A stretch of 34,632 nt of DNA from UBA12088 sp041920275 (GCA_041920275.1 JAYRSE010000013.1:1-34632), one strand, 5' to 3'; shown: positions 14,938 through 24,075, numbered from the stretch's first letter. Notes: generated by a model not told the origin, from the sequence alone. Numbers and translations are program-made.

Positions 14938-17348
14938 ACCTGTACGACATCGACACGACGTGAACGCCATACCCCCACGATCACCAATCCGGCAGTGCCA
15001 AAAACACCCAGTAGCACGAACACGATAATGACCATCTTGCGAGCAACATCGTCGACCGGATCGTAGCTTACCACCGGTGCGGCATACTCGATCGCTTCAG
15101 CGGTTTTCACGAACGTGAACGGTTGGCTCTTTGCGATGATGCGTCCGGAACGATTCACGGTCGTCACATATACCTCATGTGATCCATCCTCGAGCGTTTC
15201 CTCGAACTCATAGGTGAATTTACCCACATCATCGGCACGCACCGTCACAACGATCGGGGTCGAGAAGAGGTATAGGGTGACGAACGAAAGAGGCGCCGCC
15301 GTTCCTTCAACCCGTACGGGAGCGGATGATGAAGCGCTACTCGAAGATGATGAAGCGTATGTCACCCTATAAACCCGCAAGGTTCCGTTCACATCAAGAT
15401 CGACCGCTTTCGGTGACTCGACCGGCACCGTTTCGTAGGTGGTACTCAATGGGTCGAGACCGAGCAACAACCGTGCACCGTCACTGAGGGGTCCGCCGGC
15501 GGTCTGCGGATTTGCGGGGTCGGTTCCGTAGAAGTGCATCTCATCATAGTCGCTCACCCCATCACCGTCCGTGTCTGGCAGATGCTCGATCTTTGCTCTC
15601 CTTTGGAAACCCTCCTCCTGCGCGGCTCGCAGGATCTTATCGTCCTCATCGATCACACCCCCCTCCACGATCCTACGCGCGAGTCCATCCGGGCGCACTT
15701 CGAGCATATCCCCATCATGCTTTTCGCGTATGTAAGAGACGATCGTTTCGATACGATCAGACCGCGCACCCTCGTTCAGTGTTTCGAACATGGGATCCTG
15801 CGATACCGACTGCTCGACCGACTCCTCCGTCTCTGGCAGGGTCTGCACCGCTTCCGGTCGTTGCGGCAAGGGCACTTCCTCGCGGACGGCCTGCGGAGGT
15901 GTGAGTGTTGATGGTTTGGAGACGACCGTGTTCGGTGCGGGAGGCGGCGTCACGGTATTCACCTCCGAGACCTGGTTCTGCGTGGTGGGAACAGGTACTG
16001 TTGTCGCTTCCACTTCCTGCTGAGGATCAGATTCGACCTTCTGTTCAACGATCGGCTCAATGAGGTCGAATGCGGCGCAAAGGACCGCGTGGCCGGCGGA
16101 CGATGCGGATGAATATTCTGCATGCGTGGCGGATAGCGCCCTCACGGTGCGACCGATCGTGAACATATCCGACACCTTGCTGACATACTCCCCCATACCA
16201 TCGGGCACGTCACGAGATTGCGGAGTCTTCGTAAGCACCTTTCCGGTTTCGTCGAATAGCGTCGCATACCACACCTGACGGGTGGAAGCTGTTGGTTTTT
16301 CCGCATACGAAGCAAGCCGCACGACATACTCTCCCGACGATAAGTTCATTGGAAACGGACCCTTCATCGCATCCGCCTTGGTTGCGTTCGCAACGATCGT
16401 GAGCAAGCGAACAGGTACCGTACCGTTGCGAGTGAAGTCCACCACGGTACGTCCGGCGCGAGCGGGAATAGGGCATTTCAAAAAAGTATCGACGGGCACT
16501 TCTTCCGTTGCCTGCACCGGGTCCTCCTCCGTAGGAACAGTTGTTGTGGTCATAGTTTCCGGAACGGTTGTGGCCGCTGTCTCCGAAGCTGTCGCGGGTT
16601 CGCCAGTTTGATCGGTGGTATTCACCACCACGTCTTCCAGCGTGGTCGGAAGATCTCCCACTCGCTCCAACAATGCACAAAGCGGCGCCACCTCTTGCGT
16701 ACTATACGGGTGTGGATATGCGGCATGTACGGCACGCGCCTTTATCACCACTCCGTTCAACTGTGCGGAGCTCATCACCCGTTCACTTACAAACGACTCG
16801 GTATCCGCAAGATCGGTTGTCTGGGGTGTGACAAGGAATTTCCTCGCACTGCTGTCGTACAACTCCAAGAACCACTGCTCTCGGTTCTGTTCGAACCAAT
16901 GTGTCATGATCGAATGATCATCATAAGATGCGAGCGAGACCTTGTAGACCCCGACCGGCACATGTGTCGGCAAGGTCATCCAGCGCTCCATCTGAACGGC
17001 GTTGTTCGCCACGATGGTAATCTCACCCACCGATGCGGTCCCATTCCGAGTGAAATCGATCACAAAATCACCCGCTTTTTCGGGACTCCAAGGGCAGCGC
17101 TTGTAAACACTGAACGGATCCGCGGGGATGCTCGTGTTTTCCGGAGGGATGCTTGTGTTTATGGTACCACCATCTCCCGAAAGATCTTCCGTCGTCGTGG
17201 CGGTAGTGAGTGGTACCGTAGACGAATCCAGGTCGCCGGTGAGAGCAACCAGCGCATCATGTTCGTCGGGTACAACAGAGAGCAGGGATGCGAGAAACAC
17301 CGCAAGCAGGCCACTTGAAACGGCGAGACGTACTTCCACACGCTCCAT
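14934..17348 (-). CDS. Large surface-anchored protein with two tandem domains and a Ca-binding-like repeat
   Basis: This 804-aa protein starts at the ATG at 17348 (MERVEVRLAV), 8 nt after a CATACT hexamer. Residues about 7-27 form a signal peptide or anchor. Two copies of a domain that I do not recognise follow at about 85-224 and 292-424. Both open with Cys-Pro, share VDFTRNGT or IDFTRNGT, TIVAN and VSLASY or VRLASY, and end with LC(A)A, so each could close a disulphide. Thr/Pro-rich linkers follow each copy. Residues about 592-611 (DTDGDGVSDYDEMHFYGTDP) match thrombospondin type 3/EF-hand-like Ca2+ loops. An Ig-like beta domain lies at about 680-748. A C-terminal span (about 771-793) and a basic tail follow. 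The topology is mostly extracellular. It is coupled to the histidine kinase through an ATGA overlap. Confidence 0.8.
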   Translation of the reverse strand: MERVEVRLAVSSGLLAVFLASLLSVVPDEHDALVALTGDLDSSTVPLTTATTTEDLSGDGGTINTSIPPENTSIPADPFSVYKRCPWSPEKAGDFVIDFTRNGTASVGEITIVANNAVQMERWMTLPTHVPVGVYKVSLASYDDHSIMTHWFEQNREQWFLELYDSSARKFLVTPQTTDLADTESFVSERVMSSAQLNGVVIKARAVHAAYPHPYSTQEVAPLCALLERVGDLPTTLEDVVVNTTDQTGEPATASETAATTVPETMTTTTVPTEEDPVQATEEVPVDTFLKCPIPARAGRTVVDFTRNGTVPVRLLTIVANATKADAMKGPFPMNLSSGEYVVRLASYAEKPTASTRQVWYATLFDETGKVLTKTPQSRDVPDGMGEYVSKVSDMFTIGRTVRALSATHAEYSSASSAGHAVLCAAFDLIEPIVEQKVESDPQQEVEATTVPVPTTQNQVSEVNTVTPPPAPNTVVSKPSTLTPPQAVREEVPLPQRPEAVQTLPETEESVEQSVSQDPMFETLNEGARSDRIETIVSYIREKHDGDMLEVRPDGLARRIVEGGVIDEDDKILRAAQEEGFQRRAKIEHLPDTDGDGVSDYDEMHFYGTDPANPQTAGGPLSDGARLLLGLDPLSTTYETVPVESPKAVDLDVNGTLRVYRVTYASSSSSSASSSAPVRVEGTAAPLSFVTLYLFSTPIVVTVRADDVGKFTYEFEETLEDGSHEVYVTTVNRSGRIIAKSQPFTFVKTAEAIEYAAPVVSYDPVDDVARKMVIIVFVLLGVFGTAGLVIVGVWRSRRVDVVQV

Positions 17349-17356
17349 TGCCATAC

Positions 17357-17362
17357 AGTATG
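17357..17362 (-). promoter_or_regulatory. Possible -10 of the surface-protein/kinase operon
   Basis: CATACT on the minus strand ends 8 nt before the ATG at 17348. No clear -35 element is seen. Confidence 0.4.
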
Positions 17363-17429
17363 CGACATCATGCCATTCGTGCCTATAGGACGAGGGTGTA
17401 TAGCGCACCGACCAGCGTGTGGTGCGATG

Positions 17430-18029
17430 CTATCTCGTGGATCCGTGAGCGAGTGTGTACGAGAAGAATGTGAGACGACGGTTCTCGACCACCCACCGAT
17501 ACAGTACAGGTGAAAGCACTGCGGCAAAAGTAACATTTCCCATGAGGTGCAAGAGAGTAAAGGGTATTTGACCCGCAAGAGCGACCGCGAACGATTGACC
17601 CCACAGGAGCGGCCCTATGGTGAGGCCGGTCACCGCATCGTAGAAAAGAGTGCCGAATATGGCGAAAATGACGTAGTTGCGTGCGGTACTCTCGCGGTTT
17701 TTGAAAAAAAGGTGTGCTCCCGCTCCAAGGACACCGTACGCGAGTCCGGTGACCCAAGTCCAAAGCCCCCATCCGCTTGTGACCGCATCGAAGAGCACGA
17801 TGGACAAGAAAGCGAACATGAAACCTCCCCACACGCCGAATTGTTTCGCCAAGGGCATCGCGGTCGCAAGAACCGGCTCAACATTGGGAGGTCGAAAGGG
17901 AACGAGACGGACTGCAAACACGATCGCAAAACCGATCAAATACTTAAGGGCATGGGTGTCGAAGAAACGCATGGTGAAAAAGTGAAACGGGACTAACATG
18001 AACGCAATCGCATCAAGACTTGCGACCAC
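17430..18029 (-). CDS. Multi-span membrane protein, ECF-transporter S-component-like
   Basis: This 199-aa hydrophobic protein has about five or six spans. The segment VRLVPFRPPNVEPVLATAMPLAKQFGVWGG resembles the PPNxxPV...A...G signature of small-molecule-binding S components of energy-coupling factor transporters; this resemblance is my main evidence. The open frame reaches 18071, but that lies inside the HU terminator. The GTG at 18029 sits 6 nt after a TATGCT -10 with a TTGACC -35 at 17 bp, so I choose it. ATGs at 17999 and 17972 are alternatives. No ECF ATPase or T component is nearby. The substrate is unknown. Confidence 0.65.
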   Translation of the reverse strand: MVASLDAIAFMLVPFHFFTMRFFDTHALKYLIGFAIVFAVRLVPFRPPNVEPVLATAMPLAKQFGVWGGFMFAFLSIVLFDAVTSGWGLWTWVTGLAYGVLGAGAHLFFKNRESTARNYVIFAIFGTLFYDAVTGLTIGPLLWGQSFAVALAGQIPFTLLHLMGNVTFAAVLSPVLYRWVVENRRLTFFSYTLAHGSTR

Positions 18030-18035
18030 ACTGGT

Positions 18036-18064
18036 AGCATACGCGATACGATGCAACCGGTCAA
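18036..18064 (-). promoter_or_regulatory. Promoter of the S-component-like gene
   Basis: On the minus strand TTGACC (18064-18059), a 17-bp spacer and TATGCT (18041-18036). A GTG begins 6 nt later. The -35 abuts the HU terminator. Confidence 0.7.
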
Positions 18065-18092
18065 AGAACACCCGCCAACGGCGGGTGTTCTT
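18065..18092 (-). terminator. Intrinsic terminator of the HU gene
   Basis: The stem AAGAACACCCGCC/GGCGGGTGTTCTT has a 3-nt loop and lies about 20 nt after the HU stop codon. Confidence 0.75.
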
Positions 18093-18111
18093 GTCGGTTC
18101 ATCGATGGGAA

Positions 18112-18384
18112 TTATTTCACCGAGTCCTTGAGCCCCTTCGCCGGGCGAAACTTCGGTACGCGCATAGCGGGAACATCGAGCGTTTCTCCGGTGCGAGGAT
18201 TACGTCCGGTGCGTGCGGGACGGACCTTGGTGGCGAAAATGCCGAGACCTGCGATAGAAACCTCATCACCGGCCTTGAGCCCGCGAACGATCTCGTCGAC
18301 CACCGTCTCGACCGCACGTCCAGCATCGGCCTTGGTACCACCGAGCACCTCTTGCACTTTATCAATGATATCTGCTTTATTCAT
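18112..18384 (-). CDS. hup: HU-family DNA-binding protein
   Basis: This 90-aa protein is a textbook HU: MNKADIIDKVQEVLGGTKADAG at the N terminus, the GDEVSIAGLGIFATKVRPARTGRNPRTGE core, and the DNA-binding arm with Pro in RNPRTGETLDVPAMRVPKFRPAKGLKDSV. It binds and bends DNA non-specifically as a dimer and organises the nucleoid. The length is exact for the family. There is no SD before the ATG at 18384; a TATGTT about 25 nt upstream may be the -10, so the leader is short. It is monocistronic with a strong terminator. Confidence 0.97.
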   Translation of the reverse strand: MNKADIIDKVQEVLGGTKADAGRAVETVVDEIVRGLKAGDEVSIAGLGIFATKVRPARTGRNPRTGETLDVPAMRVPKFRPAKGLKDSVK

Positions 18385-19220
18385 AGTTCACGTGTGTTAG
18401 ACGCTGATAAACATACGCGTGATGATGACTCGCAAAAAGAAGTATACAGAAGGCCATTCCATACGCAATACCCGTCGAAGACCTCTGTGCATACCGGCAC
18501 AAGGGATATGCTTCTCGCCAAGTACCGACTCGATTGAGAAGAACCGTACGTAAGACCGTGACACCTTCGAACGCGATGCCATACACGCGGTCTCTCACAC
18601 ACACCACCACAACGAACGATCACTTGAGCACACACTCGAGCGACACTCGTCCGTACGACCGCAGTATCACAGAAATGCTAAGAAATGATTGATTTAAGCC
18701 ACATAATTACCTACTCACGATCATGCTGCACGGTACCACGCACACACCATCGGGATGGATCACTGCGTTCGGAACTTGTTGGACTCGAATCACACGTGCA
18801 CCTCGATGCTATATCGTCCTCGGTTCGAAATGATGCAGACGCGGCATGACATTGTGCGGATCGTGCGAAATGTTCGGTCGACAGTCCAATTTACATGCAT
18901 GTGGGCCAAAATGCATTAGACAACTTGTTCGACCAATTGGCAAGTGCATCTGTGTCCTTGCTTCATGACTCTCCTCGGATTTCCACGTACATACCCGACC
19001 TGTGCAAAAAGTGACGTGCGACATTGCGACCATGACCCACAAGCCGACCGACCACTCCGCTCACGACCTCACCCCTTGGAGATCATGCGGTGCAAGGAAC
19101 ATCTTCCATGTACGCTCACATCGCACCGCGGGAACTTAAAGCACCGTTCTTGCACACAAAGAACGACAAGCATAGTATGTACCACAGCACCGAGCACTCG
19201 CTCCTCGTCCTTTCAAAAAT
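18385..19220. other. 836-bp stretch with no recognised gene
   Basis: Short frames exist on both strands, but none has an SD, a matching -10 or sensible composition. I see no tRNA, long hairpin or tandem repeat. The part next to HU holds its leader. The rest is unexplained and large compared with other gaps here. Confidence 0.6.
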
Positions 19221-19838
19221 ATGGGTGATGCTGTGATGAACATAGTACAACACCTCGCCATCATACGACGCATAGTCGACCTGTTCGTACGCTGGTACGG
19301 ATTCTCCTACCAAACCCCCGCCAAGATCCTCGACGAACCATTCAAGGACACGGGTACGCACGACTTTCGGCGATGTCCACACTGCGGGAAGTTCCTTCGG
19401 GTCGTACCGTGTCGTGACACCGACCACTGCCATTGTCCCGCATGCGGTGCCACCCCCTATCTTCGCACACCGAAAGGGTGCGTGTGGTATGAGCGGCTTG
19501 GAAGCTTTGCGACCCACTCCAGAATGTTCGAACTTACCGCGCCACTGCGTGATCCGTTCAAGAATTGGGCGATATTGCTGATCATCATTGCAAGCAGCGC
19601 ACTCTTGCTCTTCACCAACCTCACGCACACTATAGCAAACCGGTCGCTTTCATGGGTGACCGGTCTCGAAAGTACGGTACTCGCATACGGTTTCGTAACG
19701 TTCGTGGTCGTGACCACTTGCTTGCGAGCCACGATCGAGCTACTTCGAAAGGGACCGACAGGGCATTCTCTCGTCGCCTATACCGCATTACTCGCACTCA
19801 CACTCGGCATTCTCGTGTACGGCCTGCTACATACATGA
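19221..19838 (+). CDS. Zinc-ribbon membrane protein
   Basis: This 205-aa protein carries a zinc-ribbon-like motif at about residues 51-78 (RRCPHCGKFLRVVPC, then CHCPACGATPY: two CPxC knuckles), followed by three or four spans (about 115-135 NWAILLIIIASSALLLFTNL, 145-165 and 180-203). The ribbon should be cytoplasmic or reducing-side. The family is not recognised. Either the ATG at 19221 or the ATG at 19236 could start it; neither has an SD. It is convergent with RNase Y and shares the terminator at 19901. A copy of the 18-bp motif discussed in the findings lies 16 bp after its stop. Confidence 0.7.
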   Translation: MGDAVMNIVQHLAIIRRIVDLFVRWYGFSYQTPAKILDEPFKDTGTHDFRRCPHCGKFLRVVPCRDTDHCHCPACGATPYLRTPKGCVWYERLGSFATHSRMFELTAPLRDPFKNWAILLIIIASSALLLFTNLTHTIANRSLSWVTGLESTVLAYGFVTFVVVTTCLRATIELLRKGPTGHSLVAYTALLALTLGILVYGLLHT

Positions 19839-19853
19839 GGCACGTTCTAAATA

Positions 19854-19871
19854 ATGTCGAATATTTCGTCA
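19854..19871. repeat. 18-bp motif, copy 1 (operator-like)
   Basis: ATGTCGAATATTTCGTCA is repeated exactly at 24166-24183. A reverse half-site TGACGAAAT follows within 10 bp (ATTTCGTCA/TGACGAAAT, perfect 9-bp inverted repeat), so a hairpin or paired operator is possible. Confidence 0.55.
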
Positions 19872-19900
19872 GGTGATTTTGACGAAATTATCATAAATTG

Positions 19901-19937
19901 GAAAAAGCCCCTTCCGGATGTTCGAAAGGGGCTTTTC
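19901..19937. terminator. Bidirectional terminator between the zinc-ribbon gene and RNase Y
   Basis: The stem AAAAGCCCCTT/AAGGGGCTTTT extends through CG/CG with one mismatch. There is a T tract on both strands. Confidence 0.8.
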
Positions 19938-19962
19938 AATGCAGTGCGGCAACGCTGCACCG

Positions 19963-21525
19963 CTATCTTGCGAATTCGATGGCACGATTCTCCCGAATGA
20001 CCGCGATCTTGATCTCACCCGGGTACTTGAGTTCTTGCTCGACACGGGTTGCGATCGAACGCGCAAGCGTACGCGCCTCGAGATCCGAGACCTCCTGCGG
20101 GCGCACAAAGATGCGCACTTCGCGTCCTGCGGCGATAGCGTAGCTTTTCTCGATGCCGGGGAAACTGTTCGCGATCTCCTCGAGCTCCTGGAGTCGCTTC
20201 AGGTACTGTTCCACACTGTCTCGTCGCGCCCCTGGCCTGCCGCCGGATATGGCGTCAGCCACTTGTACGATGATACTTTCCGGCGTTTCGTAGGGATACT
20301 CCTCATGGTGGCTCTGCATCGCCTTGATGATGCGTTCATCGACGCCGAACTTTTGAAGGATCCTGCGACCGATCTCCACATGGGTGCCTTGCACATCATG
20401 GTCGACCGCCTTGCCGATATCGTGCACCAAAGCACCCGCCTTAGCGACCTGCACGTCCGCCCCGAGCTCTTCGGCGAGCATTCCCGCAATGTGCGCCATT
20501 TCAATTGAATGGTAGAGCACATTTTGGCCGTAGGAGGTGCGGAAGTGCAAGCGGCCGAGTATCATAAGCACACGTGGGTCGATGTTGAGCACCCCCGCTT
20601 CGTATGCGGCCTGCTCGCCCTTCTCTTTAATGATGCGACTGATATCTTCGGTGGCCTTCTGAACCGACTCTTCGATCTTGGCCGGCTGGATACGTCCATC
20701 CATGATGAGGTTCTCAAGCGCAACCCGCGCGATCTGCCTTCGCACCGGGTCGAAACATGAAAGGGTGATAAGCCCCGGCGTCTCGTCCACGAGCACATCG
20801 ACACCGGTCGCACGCTCGAATGCCTTGATATTGCGCCCTTCTTTGCCAATGATCTTACCTTTGATCTCTTCGTTGGGTATCGCGATCGAAGTGGTGACCA
20901 CATCGGTCGTCACCGCGTTACCAAGACGATGGATCGAGCTCGTGAGTATCTCCTGGGCTTTTCGCTCGAGCTTTTCACGCCCAAACTGCTCTATCTTCTG
21001 CAAACGTACCATAAGGTCATGTTCGCTCTCACGCTCAACACGAGCCACGAGCTCCACCTTGGCATCTTCTTTGGAAAGTCCCGCAACGCGCTCCAACTCA
21101 CGATCGGTCTGCGCCTTCGCTTCGTCCACGCGAGACTTTACCGTGTGCACCTCCTCGATCTTCTTTTTGACCTGCTCCACCTCAGCATCGAGGTCCTGTT
21201 GTCGCTTATCCAGAAACGCCTCACGATCGAGAATGCGTCCTTCCGCCTTCTTCATGAATTCTTGCTTCTCTTTGAGCTCCCGCTCGATCTCGTGTCGTTT
21301 ATCCTCGAGCTTCTTCTCCACATTCTGTCTTTTCTCCTCGAGCTTCTTCTCAGTATCCTCTTCAAGCTTCTGAACTTTTTCCTTCGCTTCAAGCATGAGC
21401 TGCTTGATCTCAAGTTCGATCGAACCTTTTTTCCCTGCCGCAACAATAAAGCGCAGGTAGTACCCGACCCCGGCACCCACGCCTGCCGCGATGAGCGCAA
21501 CGAGTAGTGTTATGGCTGATGACAT
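19963..21525 (-). CDS. rny: Ribonuclease Y
   Basis: This 520-aa membrane-tethered endoribonuclease starts mRNA decay. The order is a single N-terminal span (residues about 5-28, TLLVALIAAGVGAGVGYYL), a long charged coiled coil (about 35-195), a KH domain with IKGKIIGKEGRNIKAFE (GKEG at 227-230), and an HD phosphohydrolase domain with metal ligands His368-Asp369 in ALVHDIGKAVDHD. The C terminus GEIKIAVIRENRAIEFA is the family's usual end, and the length matches. I chose the ATG at 21525 because the membrane span should follow at once; the frame continues upstream to 21606 without supporting signals. It is monocistronic, with a leader of several tens of bases likely. Confidence 0.95.
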   Translation of the reverse strand: MSSAITLLVALIAAGVGAGVGYYLRFIVAAGKKGSIELEIKQLMLEAKEKVQKLEEDTEKKLEEKRQNVEKKLEDKRHEIERELKEKQEFMKKAEGRILDREAFLDKRQQDLDAEVEQVKKKIEEVHTVKSRVDEAKAQTDRELERVAGLSKEDAKVELVARVERESEHDLMVRLQKIEQFGREKLERKAQEILTSSIHRLGNAVTTDVVTTSIAIPNEEIKGKIIGKEGRNIKAFERATGVDVLVDETPGLITLSCFDPVRRQIARVALENLIMDGRIQPAKIEESVQKATEDISRIIKEKGEQAAYEAGVLNIDPRVLMILGRLHFRTSYGQNVLYHSIEMAHIAGMLAEELGADVQVAKAGALVHDIGKAVDHDVQGTHVEIGRRILQKFGVDERIIKAMQSHHEEYPYETPESIIVQVADAISGGRPGARRDSVEQYLKRLQELEEIANSFPGIEKSYAIAAGREVRIFVRPQEVSDLEARTLARSIATRVEQELKYPGEIKIAVIRENRAIEFAR

Positions 21526-21776
21526 ACTTACATGGACGAGCTCCGTCCGATCACCCGAACCTTGTTGTCTTAGTGTACCAAACCTTGAAATTGCGATGCG
21601 ATACAAGAAAATGCCGACTTCTCAACGGATATCACATACCATACGTGGTATTTCGTGGTTCACGGAAGACAGAGGCGTGCGGGCGATACGGAGTCTCGGT
21701 GATTATTCGATAATGCTTACAGTAAAAAACCGTATACTCGCATGATACCACAAGTTCCGTCGAAGACAACGACAGT

Positions 21777-21826
21777 ATACCCAAAAAGAAAACGCCACCC
21801 ATGGGTGGCGTTTTCTTTTTGGGTAT
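21777..21826 (-). terminator. 50-nt perfect palindrome acting as terminator
   Basis: Arms of 25 bp (21777-21801 and 21802-21826) are perfectly complementary with no spacer; the tip is CCACCCATGGGTGG. The arms include AAAAAGAAAACG/CGTTTTCTTTTT, giving T-rich tails in both directions. It begins 5 nt after the stop of the 31-aa gene. Confidence 0.75.
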
Positions 21827-21831
21827 TTATC

Positions 21832-21927
21832 CTATTCTTCTCCTTCACCACCTTCTCCTAACTCTTCCTGGGAAACATCGGTTTCCATATCATCAGTTAC
21901 CGGATCATACGTATCGTCCTGGTCCAT
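21832..21927 (-). CDS. Acidic micro-protein (31 aa)
   Basis: The family is not recognised. The protein MDQDDTYDPVTDDMETDVSQ continues with EELGEGGEGEE; 16 of 31 residues are Asp or Glu and there is no Lys or Arg. The placement directly before a very strong terminator supports a real short gene. Upstream TATACG (about 16 nt up) may be the -10; no SD is seen. Upstream in-frame codons are open as far as 22017, but their composition changes abruptly, so I take the ATG at 21927. A highly acidic peptide could mimic nucleic acid or bind basic proteins; this is speculation. Confidence 0.45.
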   Translation of the reverse strand: MDQDDTYDPVTDDMETDVSQEELGEGGEGEE

Positions 21928-22191
21928 ATTGCTATTTGTGATTAGTACGTATAAAGAAAACAACGCTTGTGCAGCGCCCTCACAGAGAGTATATCCTTTC
22001 ACGCACCGAACGCGCAAGTGTTATACTGTGGGTAACCGATCGTTCGTAACGCCGAAATTTTGCGCAGTACTATTCCGTATGAATTTCCGCATTACTCGCA
22101 GGACATCAGCATCGCTACGGCACCGATATTTCGTATCCGTTCGGCTCTTGGCACCACGGAGTTCACCTGATCGGGTAAACCCGTACGGACA

Positions 22192-24075
22192 CTACTCCAC
22201 CCTGAGCATCTTTTGGGCACCCTCCAACGTGCGCTGTAAAAGTCCTCTGGAATTCGATGCGGAGCGCTCTTCGATCGGTGCTTCCGAAAAAGACCAGGTT
22301 ACCTCCGATCCATTCAAAAAGACGGAAGTAAGGTCGATTGCGGCAGGCACGCTCGTGGTTGCTCGATATGAAGCGATCCGCCCATCACACACCTCTCCAT
22401 CCGCAAAAGGTATGGTGGTGAGCTCGAGAGAAAGTACTGTGTTGGGCACTTCCACCATGATCAATTCCGCCTTCACGGAAGCACAAGACACATCGGGAAG
22501 TACCCCCTCATAAACGTGAACCGAATCAATGATCGAACGCGCCACGGAAAGAGTTGGTGTTGCGATCACGGACTTGATTTCTCCGGACGACATTTCAGGG
22601 TCATGCGGTCGGACAGGTCCCACGTCCTCGTTCCTAAGGAGATCGCGTGCGGCATTCGCTCGCTCGTACGCTTGCATGAAAAGCGCCTCGGCTTCGGTTC
22701 GATGCTCAAGCGAAAGCGCGATGTCGGCACGAAGCATGTTTGCCATCGCATCCTTCAAGTGTCGGTGTGCATCCGCACCGGAACCGTCCGCACCATCGAC
22801 ATGACGCGCGACGAGCATGCCTTTCACTTCCTCAATACGCCGCACAACATCCTCCCGTGTCACACTGGTCGCAGGTTCTTCAACATCACGCACCTCTGTA
22901 CTTGTAGATACTTGAAGCACCTGAGACTCCTCCGGCGAAACCTGTGTTGGTATTTCTAAGACCACCGGGTCCTCCTCGAGCATACCTTCGGTAAGTTCAG
23001 GTGCGTACGTCTCGGCAACACGAAGGAGCGCAATGGTCTTGTGTAAAATACTTGCCGCATTTCGAAACTCACCGTACGCGCGAGAAAGATCACCACCGGC
23101 AAGCGACGCGTTGCCTTCATCCATGAGTGCGGTCGCCGTTGCAACATGCGCCCGTGCCGGAGCGACAACCTTTTCATCATGCGACCTTTCTTCAATGAGC
23201 GCGTTCGCGCGCGTTCGCAGCGCTTCCGCGCGCGTTCTTGCGCGGTGCGTCGCACGACTCTTGTTCTCCTGCACCGCACCGATCGCCTCGGGAGTGTCCG
23301 CCGCGTCCGAGACCGTACTGTCAACCTCAGCACCGGACGTGGCGATCGGACCGGATTCATCAACAAGTGCCGCAACGCCACCGGACGCCACACCCTCTTC
23401 ATCGACAAGCGATAGTTTTTTTTCGGTCTCATCTCGCAACGCTTCCGCATCGGAAGCCAAACGATGAACCTCTTTAACGAAAGTTCGCGCATCTTCTTCC
23501 ACCGAACCTTCAACCTCATGCTCGACCACCATACGAGCGAGAACCGCTTTGTGGGTATCAAGCGTGTCTGCAAGCTCGGCACTCGCTTCCGCGGCAAGGA
23601 TCGGGTCACGCTCCTCGATCTCACGTACCTTTTCCACCGCCGCCTCGGCCTGCATGACGAACTGTTTCGAGACCGCATCCTGACGCTCAGCATCCAAACG
23701 ACCTTGTGCGGCAAGCGAACTCGCTTCCTCCAAACGCAGTTCCATGCGCTCACGCTCCCATGCCACCCGAGCCTCGTCACCGCTCACAAAGACCGTCTTC
23801 ACACCTTCGTTCACGTGCACCTTCACAGGCCACAGGAGATCTCCCGGCAACGCATCGGTCGCGGCGCTTGTGACACTATAGGTGGTAGTGGTCACCATGA
23901 GCGCGACCGCAAGCGCTCCGATCAGATGCCTACTTCGAAACAATCGCCACAGATCGATCGAACGCACCACTTCCGTCACGGGAGCCGTGTTGTGTGTGAG
24001 AGGAAGATACTCCATGTATGCAACAATACGCTCTCGCATCATTTCATGATCTTCACGCGAAAGCGAGATGTTCAT
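22192..24075 (-). CDS. DUF5667-like membrane-anchored protein next to an ECF sigma factor
   Basis: This 627-aa protein has an N-terminal cytoplasmic segment (about 55 residues), one span at about 60-80 (LIGALAVALMVTTTTYSVTSAA), then DALPGDLLWPVKVHVNEGVKTVF, the hallmark opening of DUF5667 domains, and long charged helices (about 95-250) rich in Glu and Arg. A Ser/Thr/Val/Glu linker and a second helical stretch follow. I start it at the ATG at 24075 (MNISLSREDHEMM), preceded by AAAAAGGGAACC; an ATG at 24126 is the alternative. The sigma gene lies just upstream on the same strand. The arrangement, a cytoplasmic tail plus span plus outside domain beside an ECF sigma factor, fits an anti-sigma or signal-transducing partner. 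That role is inferred. Confidence 0.7.
   Translation of the reverse strand: MNISLSREDHEMMRERIVAYMEYLPLTHNTAPVTEVVRSIDLWRLFRSRHLIGALAVALMVTTTTYSVTSAATDALPGDLLWPVKVHVNEGVKTVFVSGDEARVAWERERMELRLEEASSLAAQGRLDAERQDAVSKQFVMQAEAAVEKVREIEERDPILAAEASAELADTLDTHKAVLARMVVEHEVEGSVEEDARTFVKEVHRLASDAEALRDETEKKLSLVDEEGVASGGVAALVDESGPIATSGAEVDSTVSDAADTPEAIGAVQENKSRATHRARTRAEALRTRANALIEERSHDEKVVAPARAHVATATALMDEGNASLAGGDLSRAYGEFRNAASILHKTIALLRVAETYAPELTEGMLEEDPVVLEIPTQVSPEESQVLQVSTSTEVRDVEEPATSVTREDVVRRIEEVKGMLVARHVDGADGSGADAHRHLKDAMANMLRADIALSLEHRTEAEALFMQAYERANAARDLLRNEDVGPVRPHDPEMSSGEIKSVIATPTLSVARSIIDSVHVYEGVLPDVSCASVKAELIMVEVPNTVLSLELTTIPFADGEVCDGRIASYRATTSVPAAIDLTSVFLNGSEVTWSFSEAPIEERSASNSRGLLQRTLEGAQKMLRVE

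Noticed and set aside
18385..19220. Several 60-90 codon frames in the large gap after HU
   Set aside because: There is no SD, no -10 at the leaderless distance, and they are rich in Cys, His and Arg as expected from shadow frames of GC-rich DNA.
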